A stretch of DNA of 64,000 nucleotides from Propionibacteriales bacterium (GTDB lineage: Bacteria; Actinomycetota; Actinomycetes; Propionibacteriales; Nocardioidaceae): contig WHTJ01000011.1 of assembly GCA_009377795.1 (NCBI GenBank), positions 1 through 64,000 on the forward strand, given 5' to 3'. Under the pieces are notes generated by a model. It did not search any database. It had not been told where the DNA came from and worked only from the letters and a program-made list of their open reading frames with translations. This document shows positions 55,374-64,000 of this stretch, one piece after another. Each line of letters begins with the position of its first letter. Positions within the stretch are counted from its first letter, which is position 1. The translations under genes were made by a program, and so were the position numbers.

Positions 55374-55427
55374 GAGTCGAGCCCGTCCTCTGAATCGAGC
55401 CCGACCCACGAGTCAAGCCCGACCTCG
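55374..55427. repeat. Three 18-bp tandem repeats upstream of priA
   Basis: Units GAGTCGAGCCCGTCCTCT, GAATCGAGCCCGACCCAC and GAGTCAAGCCCGACCTCG follow each other without gaps. On the minus strand they would encode VGLDSW-like hexapeptides in frame with priA, but no start codon favours their translation. They directly touch the hairpin at 55425-55485. Confidence 0.7.
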
Positions 55428-55485
55428 CGCCGAGATTGCACTTGTGGTCGCGTTCGGCTCGACCAGATGTGCAATCTCGGCGCGA
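55425..55485. repeat. Long hairpin of the dispersed motif between hisH and priA
   Basis: Two 25-nt arms (55425-55449; 55461-55485) are inverted copies matching at 23 of 25 positions around an 11-nt loop. The right arm contains GATGTGCAATCTCGGCGCGA exactly as at 166-185. It could act as a partial terminator or RNA-stability element inside the his operon. Confidence 0.8.
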
Positions 55486-55496
55486 ATAGGCACGGT

Positions 55497-56132
55497 TCAC
55501 AGGAACCGAACCCAGTTGCGCAACAGGACCGCGCCCGCGTCGCCGGACTTCTCCGGATGGAACTGGGTCGCGGCGAGCGGGCCGTTCTCGGCGGCGCTGA
55601 CGAACCGGTCGTCGCCGTACGACGTCCACGACACCTGCGGCGCCGGGAACGGCGGGTAGGTCTCCAGCTCCCACGACCGGGCGGCGTAACCGTGCACGAA
55701 GTAGAACCTCTGGTCCTCCACACCCGCGAACAACCTCGAGCCCTCGGCGACGTCCACCGTGTTCCAGCCCATGTGCGGAAGCACCGGAGCCTTCAGCCGC
55801 TCGACGACACCGGGCCACTCGCCGCACCCGGTCGTCTCGACGCCGTGCTCGCGGCCGACCTCGAAGAGCACCTGCATGCCGACGCAGACCCCCAGCACGG
55901 GGCGGTTGCCGCCGAGCCGCCGCCCGATCAGCTCCGGGCCCTTCACCGCCTCCAGCCCGGACATGCACGCGGCGAACGCACCCACGCCCGGGACCACCAG
56001 CCCGTCGGAGTCCAGCGCGGCCCGGTAGTCGGAGCTCACCACGACGTCCGCACCGGCACGGGCCAGCGCCCGCTCCGCCGACCTGAGGTTGCCCGACCCG
56101 TAGTCGAGCACCACCACCCGCGGCGTACTCAT
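55497..56132 (-). CDS. hisH: Imidazole glycerol phosphate synthase, glutaminase subunit
   Basis: 211 aa from ATG 56132, ATGA-overlapping the small membrane gene. Class I amidotransferase triad: Cys in [13 protein letters not shown], His and Glu in [13 protein letters not shown]. The oxyanion segment VVPGVGAF is present. It hydrolyses glutamine and passes ammonia to HisF. It is followed by a 154-bp repeat-rich gap before priA. Confidence 0.97.
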   Translation of the reverse strand: MSTPRVVVLDYGSGNLRSAERALARAGADVVVSSDYRAALDSDGLVVPGVGAFAACMSGLEAVKGPELIGRRLGGNRPVLGVCVGMQVLFEVGREHGVETTGCGEWPGVVERLKAPVLPHMGWNTVDVAEGSRLFAGVEDQRFYFVHGYAARSWELETYPPFPAPQVSWTSYGDDRFVSAAENGPLAATQFHPEKSGDAGAVLLRNWVRFL

Positions 56133-56284
56133 GACTGCTGCTGCATCGACACCAGGCCGAGCGCCAGGAAGACCGCCGCGACCACGCCGAACACCAGCAC
56201 GACCCACAGCGGCCGCTTCTGTTGCAGCATGGCGATCACTCCGCCCACGCTCAGCCCGGCCAGGGCTATCAGCACATACGTCAC
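56129..56284 (-). CDS. Small membrane protein inside the his operon
   Basis: 51 aa from GTG 56284: [20 protein letters not shown], then [20 protein letters not shown], ending LVSMQQQS. Two transmembrane helices (about 3-19 and 27-45) are joined by a short basic loop. The GTG overlaps the hisB stop by 4 bp (GTGA) and its stop overlaps the hisH start by 4 bp (ATGA), so it is embedded in the translation chain. Similar small membrane genes occur at this place in other actinobacterial his operons, as I recall. Function unknown. Confidence 0.8.
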   Translation of the reverse strand: MTYVLIALAGLSVGGVIAMLQQKRPLWVVLVFGVVAAVFLALGLVSMQQQS

Positions 56285-56910
56285 AGAGCGCCCTTGGTAC
56301 TGGGTACGCCGGCCTCTCGCGGGTCCAGCGCGACCGCGTCCCGCAGCGCCCGCGCGACCGCCTTGAACTGCGCCTCGGCGAGGTGGTGCGGGTCGCGGCC
56401 GGACAGCACCCGCACGTGCAGGGCGACCTGCGCCTGGTGGGCCAGGGTCTCGAAGACGTGCCGGGTCAGGGACCCGACGTAGTTGCCGCCGATCACGGCG
56501 TACTGCTGGCCCTCGGGCTCACCGGTGTGCACGCAGTACGGGCGCCCGGAAACGTCGATCGCGCATTGCACCAGGGCCTCGTCCAGCGGTACGAGCGAGT
56601 CGCCGAACCGCCGGATGCCCGCCTTGTCCCCCAGCGCCTCCCGTAGCGCCTGTCCCAGCACGATGGCGACGTCCTCGACCGTGTGATGGGCGTCCACGTG
56701 GACGTCGCCCTCGGCCTCCACATCGAGATCGAGCAGGGCGTGCCGCGCGAGTGACGCGAGCATGTGGTCGTAGAACCCCACGCCGGTGGAGATCCGTCCG
56801 CGGCCGGAGCCGTCGAGATCCAGCTCGACGACGACCTTGGACTCCTTGGTCTCGCGCTCGATCCGCGCGACTCGACCTCCTCGCTGCCGCTCGTCGGTCT
56901 CGGGACTCAC
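56281..56910 (-). CDS. hisB: Imidazoleglycerol-phosphate dehydratase
   Basis: 209 aa, GTG start at 56910 overlapping the hisC stop (GTGA). Metal-binding His/Glu motifs are both present: [17 protein letters not shown] and [34 protein letters not shown] and the C-terminal VPSTKGAL (the latter as in other HisB) are typical. It is the monofunctional actinobacterial form without the phosphatase domain. It dehydrates imidazole glycerol phosphate to imidazole acetol phosphate. Confidence 0.97.
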   Translation of the reverse strand: MSPETDERQRGGRVARIERETKESKVVVELDLDGSGRGRISTGVGFYDHMLASLARHALLDLDVEAEGDVHVDAHHTVEDVAIVLGQALREALGDKAGIRRFGDSLVPLDEALVQCAIDVSGRPYCVHTGEPEGQQYAVIGGNYVGSLTRHVFETLAHQAQVALHVRVLSGRDPHHLAEAQFKAVARALRDAVALDPREAGVPSTKGAL

Positions 56911-57986
56911 TTCTTCAGCACCTCCAGCAGTGCGGTCTTGAACGCCGACATCTGGTCGGGCGTGCCTACCGACACCCGCAACCAGCCGTCCGGGCCGGTC
57001 TCACGGATCAGTACACCGCGATCCAGCAGGCCCTGCCAAACCGCGCACCGCTCCTCGAAGATGCCGAACAGCACGAAGTTGGCGTCCGACTCGGCCACGG
57101 TGAGACCGGCCTCGCGGAGCCAGTCGACCAGCGCGTCCCGTTCGGCGCGCAGCGCCGCGACCTGCCCGAGCAGGTCGTCCGCGTGCCGCAGCGCGGCAAG
57201 CGCGACCGCCTGGGTGATCGTCGACAGGTGGTACGGCAGCCGGACGATCCGCAGCGCGTCCACCAGCCCGGAATCCCCGGCGAGATACCCCAGCCGCCCA
57301 CCGGCCAGCGCGAAGGCCTTGGACATCGTCCGGGTCACGGCGAGCCGGGGGTACGACGGCAGCAGCGACAGCGCGCTCGGGGTTTCCTCCCGGCGGAACT
57401 CGGCGTACGCCTCGTCGACCACGACGACTCCCGGAGCCACGTCGCAGATCGCGCGCAGCACGTCCAGCGACAGCGCGGTCCCGGTCGGGTTGTTGGGCGA
57501 CGCCAGCACCACGATCGACGGCTGCCAGCGCTGCACCTCGGCCATCGCCAGCTCCTGGTCGATGGTGAAGTCGGCACGTCGGGGCACCGTCACCCAGGTG
57601 GTGTCGGAGTCGCGCGCGTACTCGGGATACATCGAGTACGTCGGGGCGAACGACAGCGCCGTCCGGCCATGACCTCCGAACGCCTGGAACAGCTGCTGCA
57701 TGACCTCGTTCGACCCGTTGGCCGCCCACAGCTGGTCGGCCGTGAGGCCGTGCCCGAGGTAGTCGGCGAGCGCCTTCCGCAGCTCGTTCGCCTCGCGGTC
57801 CGGATACCGGTTGATCGTCCGGGCCGCCTCGGCGACCGAGTGCGCGATGTCGTCGATGACGGCCTGGCTCGGCGGGTACGGGTTCTCGTTGACGTTGAGC
57901 GCGACCGGTACGTCCAGTTGCGGCGCGCCGTACGGCTGCTCCCCCCACAACGACTCGCGCAGGGGCCACCCTTGCCAGGAGCTCAT
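56907..57986 (-). CDS. hisC: Histidinol-phosphate aminotransferase
   Basis: 359 aa from ATG 57986, ATGA-overlapping hisD. PLP Lys is in [34 protein letters not shown] opens the fold; [29 protein letters not shown] and [10 protein letters not shown] are cofactor-site blocks. It converts imidazole acetol phosphate and glutamate to histidinol phosphate. Fold type I, standard length. Confidence 0.96.
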   Translation of the reverse strand: MSSWQGWPLRESLWGEQPYGAPQLDVPVALNVNENPYPPSQAVIDDIAHSVAEAARTINRYPDREANELRKALADYLGHGLTADQLWAANGSNEVMQQLFQAFGGHGRTALSFAPTYSMYPEYARDSDTTWVTVPRRADFTIDQELAMAEVQRWQPSIVVLASPNNPTGTALSLDVLRAICDVAPGVVVVDEAYAEFRREETPSALSLLPSYPRLAVTRTMSKAFALAGGRLGYLAGDSGLVDALRIVRLPYHLSTITQAVALAALRHADDLLGQVAALRAERDALVDWLREAGLTVAESDANFVLFGIFEERCAVWQGLLDRGVLIRETGPDGWLRVSVGTPDQMSAFKTALLEVLKK

Positions 57987-59308
57987 CCGGACCGCAACCT
58001 CGCCCGGATCGCGGCCGCGTGTGCCGGCAGGTCCTCGGCGTGGGCGAGCGCGGTCACCCGGTCGGCGACGTCGGCCAGCGCGGTCTGCGAGTAATCCACC
58101 ACCTGCATCGCCTTCAGGAATGACCGCACGGACAGCCCGGACGCGTGGCAGGCGCATCCGCCGGTCGGGAGTACGTGGTTGGAGCCGGCACAGTAGTCGC
58201 CGAGTGACACCGGCGCGAACGGCCCGACGAACACCGCGCCGGCGTTGCGGACCCGCATGGCCCGCTCGTGCGCGTCGGATGTCTGGATCTCCAGATGCTC
58301 GGGCGCGTAGGCGTCGATCACGGCCTGGCCCTGCTCGAGATCGCCCACCAGCACGATCGCGGACTGCTGGCCGCCGAGCGCGGCGGTGATCCGTTCGGTG
58401 TGCTTGGTCCGTGCCACCTGCCCCACCAGCTCGGCCTCGACCGCCTCCGCGAGCGCGCCGCTCGGCGTCACCAGCACGCTGGCGGCCATCGGGTCGTGCT
58501 CGGCCTGGCTGATCAGGTCGGCGGCCACGTGCACCGGGTCGGCGGTGTCGTCGGCCAGGATCGCGATCTCCGTCGGCCCGGCCTCCGAGTCGATGCCGAT
58601 CCTGCCCTTGAGCAGCCGCTTGGCCGCCACGACGTACAGGTTCCCGGGCCCGGTGACCAGATCCACCGGCTCGCACGCGGGCGTCTCGTCGGCGTACCCG
58701 TACGCGAACATCGCGATCGCCTGCGCGCCGCCCACGGCGTACACCTCGTCCACCCCGAGCAGGGCGCACGCGGCCAGGACGTTGGGGTGCGGGAGGCCGT
58801 CGTGGTCGGATTGCGGCGGGCTGGCCAGGGCGAGCGAGCCGACCCCGGCGACCTGAGCCGGTACGACGTTCATCACCACGCTGGAGACCAGCGGCGCCAG
58901 GCCGCCGGGTACGTAGAGCCCGACCCGGCTCACCGGCACCAGGCGCTGGGTGACGACCCCACCCGCGGACACCTCGGTCGTGACGTCCTCGCCCCGCTCG
59001 GCCTCGCAGGTGCGGCGCAGCCGGTCGATCGACTCCTCCAGGCCGGACTGCACCTCGGGGTCGAGCTCGTCCATTGCGCGCTTCAGTGCGTCGGCGGGCA
59101 CGCGCACGTCGGCGAGCCGAACCCGGTCGAACCGCTCGGTGAGCTCGCGGAGGGCTCGCGCCCCTCTGGTGCGTACGTCCTCACAGATCGGCCGGACCCG
59201 GTCGACCGCGGCGTCGAGATCGGCGACGGCACGCGGGACCAGGCCCCGGTAGTCGGCACCGGCGCCGGCACCCGGCCCGGGCTCGCGTAGGTCGAGATGA
59301 CGGATCAC
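57983..59308 (-). CDS. hisD: Histidinol dehydrogenase
   Basis: 441 aa, GTG start at 59308. [45 protein letters not shown] (Zn/active-site Glu-His) and [13 protein letters not shown] (catalytic His) are diagnostic. It oxidises histidinol to histidine through the aldehyde with two NAD+. It is the first gene of the hisDCB-smp-HA-F run. TAGACT lies exactly at -12 to -7 and no ribosome site is visible, so the his operon mRNA is probably leaderless. Confidence 0.97.
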   Translation of the reverse strand: MIRHLDLREPGPGAGAGADYRGLVPRAVADLDAAVDRVRPICEDVRTRGARALRELTERFDRVRLADVRVPADALKRAMDELDPEVQSGLEESIDRLRRTCEAERGEDVTTEVSAGGVVTQRLVPVSRVGLYVPGGLAPLVSSVVMNVVPAQVAGVGSLALASPPQSDHDGLPHPNVLAACALLGVDEVYAVGGAQAIAMFAYGYADETPACEPVDLVTGPGNLYVVAAKRLLKGRIGIDSEAGPTEIAILADDTADPVHVAADLISQAEHDPMAASVLVTPSGALAEAVEAELVGQVARTKHTERITAALGGQQSAIVLVGDLEQGQAVIDAYAPEHLEIQTSDAHERAMRVRNAGAVFVGPFAPVSLGDYCAGSNHVLPTGGCACHASGLSVRSFLKAMQVVDYSQTALADVADRVTALAHAEDLPAHAAAIRARLRSG

Positions 59309-59314
59309 CCGACC

Positions 59315-59320
59315 AGTCTA
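59315..59320 (-). promoter_or_regulatory. -10 element for leaderless his operon
   Basis: TAGACT on the minus strand at -12 to -7 relative to the GTG of hisD (59308). Confidence 0.55.
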
Positions 59321-59433
59321 GAAGCGCCCCCTTGGCCGGTTGAAGGTAGTCGCATCGTGGATTCGGCGAAGCCGTCACATCGAAACCCGACACCGCGAAA
59401 ATGCACGTAGCTCGCGCCGAGGCACGCCCTCAC

Positions 59434-60023
59434 TCAGGACCGCGCGGCCGGCGGCCGAGGCGCCCACATCGTGAGGGCCACCATCGCGCCGGCCAACGCC
59501 CCCGCCGGCCAGCCGAAATAGACCCCGGTCGCCTGCACCTCGAGCCGGCCGTGCAGCACGTCACCCGGCTCCGCGGCCGCGGCCTGCGCCTCCAGAGGCT
59601 CCGGGCCGAGCTCCAGGCCGAGATGACGCATCACCAGGTAGCCGACGGCCGACCCGAGCAGTACGGCGACCACGGCGACCACGCCGTACCCGCGGAACAT
59701 CGCCGCACAGCACCATCCGAGCACGACGGCAGCGACTCCGCCCACGATCAGGAAGGTCCCGTCCACGTTGAACGTCGCCAGCATGCCGTGGACGTCCGGG
59801 TACGGCTGGTCTCCGATCACGGCATAGTTCACCGGGTACGTCGGGCTCTCGGCGACCCATGACCAGATCCCGGCGGACAGCGCCCCACCGGCCAGGAAGA
59901 CCACCGCGGTGACCAGCACGGCGACGATCGCCTGCGGCCAGGTCACCGGAGGCTCGTCCCGGTGCGGCGACCAGGTCGCCCCGCTCCCCCAGTGAGCCGG
60001 ATCCGCGTCCGGCGTGGGCGCGG

Positions 60024-60027
<4 letters not shown>
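59434..60027 (-). CDS. Four-helix membrane protein downstream of dnaE
   Basis: 197 aa from ATG 60027, ATGA-overlapping the dnaE stop. Four transmembrane helices: PQAIVAVLVTAVVFLAGGAL (~30-50), TFLIVGGVAAVVLGWCCAAM (~92-110), VVAVVAVLLGSAVGYLVMRH (~115-135) and GVYFGWPAGALAGAMVAL (~168-186). A large loop after helix 1 contains YPVNYAVIGDQPYPDVHGML, and a Glu/Ala-rich loop precedes helix 4. The layout recalls DUF2567-type proteins, but this is not secure. Coupling to dnaE is probably positional only. Confidence 0.75.
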
Positions 60028-63551
<3,524 letters not shown>

Positions 63552-63889
63552 ACGAGTCGCTACTCCCCACGATAGCCCGGTTCGAAGACGGCGTAGGAAG
63601 CCTACGACAGCCCGCCGACCACGGCCACGAGCCACGCCAACCGGTGCCCAACCGGATATCGGATACCCTCCCGCGTGGCGCGAAATGGCTGACATCTTCG
63701 CCGATCCGCAGCCAGAACGCGCCACGCCAGATCGCTGGCCAGCCAGAACGCGCCACGCGGGGCGGACTGCCCGGCACGGGACCAGGGACGCGCCGAACGG
63801 GCCCGACTTCGCGCACTCGGGCAACCAAAACGGCACCATAGGCGTCATACCCGGGTAGCGGCGCCAGCCGGCACAGGTAGGAGGGGAAC
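63552..63889. other. 338-bp divergent intergenic region before dnaE
   Basis: No gene is visible. It contains the dnaE ribosome site, the three-arm repeat at 63675-63756, and the GGAGGGG ribosome site of the next gene at its right end. No convincing promoter hexamers could be placed. Confidence 0.6.
63675..63756. repeat. Three-arm 82-bp dispersed element, copy C
   Basis: Arms: GTGGCGCGAAATGG (63675-63688), inverted CCAGAACGCGCCAC (63712-63725) and a second inverted CCAGAACGCGCCAC (63743-63756). Spacings of 37 and 31 bp mirror those of copy B at 53751-53832. It lies between divergent dnaE and the partial gene at the window end. Confidence 0.8.
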
Positions 63890-64000
63890 ATGGGACGACG
63901 CACCGTGATCGGGTTCGGTGCCGTCGCACTGGCGGGTGCGGTCCTCGCGGCGGGATACGCGGCGTACGGGACCGACCTGCTCGGCGACGAGCCGGCCGCT
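63890..64000 (+). CDS. Partial gene: exported or membrane-anchored protein, N-terminus only
   Basis: 37 codons before the window ends. ATG at 63890 follows AGGAGGGGAAC. The start MGRRTVIGFGAVALAGAVLA followed by AGYAAYGTDLLGDEP has a basic n-region and one hydrophobic stretch, as in a signal peptide or N-terminal anchor, with no lipobox Cys. The product cannot be identified from this part. Confidence 0.6.
   Translation, partial: MGRRTVIGFGAVALAGAVLAAGYAAYGTDLLGDEPAA

Noticed and set aside
55361-55496. Upstream extension of priA through the 18-bp repeats
   Set aside because: The in-frame extension lacks a credible start and ribosome site; PriA proteins begin at [12 protein letters not shown]-like sequence.

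Overview
The window is high-GC actinobacterial chromosome. Pointers to Actinomycetota are: a TIGR03085 protein of the mycothiol-linked maleylpyruvate isomerase fold; an HGxxPAAW small protein and a Trp-associated membrane protein beside trpC; an ANTAR response regulator of PdtaR type; a DUF4192 protein; a PriA-type HisA with no trpF in sight; and several genes whose -10 hexamer (TANNNT) sits directly in front of the start codon, as in leaderless actinobacterial transcripts. Gene order would suit a Propionibacteriales or Jiangellales type organism, but the genus cannot be fixed from the sequence alone.

Layout. 0-9 kb is a mixed accessory-like stretch: a frameshifted MmcQ/YjbR gene, a secreted M14 carboxypeptidase with an exact internal duplication, an SDR-queA-MFS operon, a thiamine-binding protein, a hydrolase and a shortened 2'-5' RNA ligase-like protein. 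9-17 kb: DUF4192, DNA polymerase IV, oligopeptidase B, a group 2 sigma factor with two ECF-type promoters, coaE and a GlxA-type regulator. 17-28 kb: rpsA, an M18 aminopeptidase, a methyltransferase, an unusual membrane/coiled-coil gene pair, polA, a thioesterase and a GNAT. 28-36 kb: a complete branched-chain amino-acid type ABC importer (livHMGF plus two binding proteins). 36-46 kb: the ANTAR regulator, tRNA-Leu(CAA), a decayed LAGLIDADG-like gene, pyk, and gltD/gltB. 46-60 kb: lgt, a SCO1-like copper protein, trpABC with its satellite membrane genes, hisI, and the his operon (hisD-hisC-hisB-small membrane protein-hisH-hisA-hisF). 60-64 kb: dnaE and the start of one further gene.

How the genes work together. 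Nitrogen assimilation (GltBD), branched-chain amino-acid uptake, and histidine and tryptophan synthesis dominate. The his and trp blocks are tightly packed, with many 4-bp ATGA/GTGA overlaps that imply translational coupling. trpE is not at its usual place between hisI and the Trp-associated membrane gene. HisA is probably the dual HisA/TrpF enzyme PriA.

The most interesting unexplained structure is non-coding. A three-arm 82-bp element occurs twice in opposite orientation with identical spacing, with a two-arm relative upstream of dinB. A second dispersed 20-bp motif lies at gene ends and forms a long hairpin between hisH and hisA. A perfect 36-bp palindrome lies between lgt and a VIT-type transporter gene. 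Two exact GGAAT-N18-GTT promoters precede the sigma gene, and a MerR-type promoter with a 19-bp spacer precedes the SDR gene. No CRISPR array, insertion sequence, integrase or phage gene was seen.
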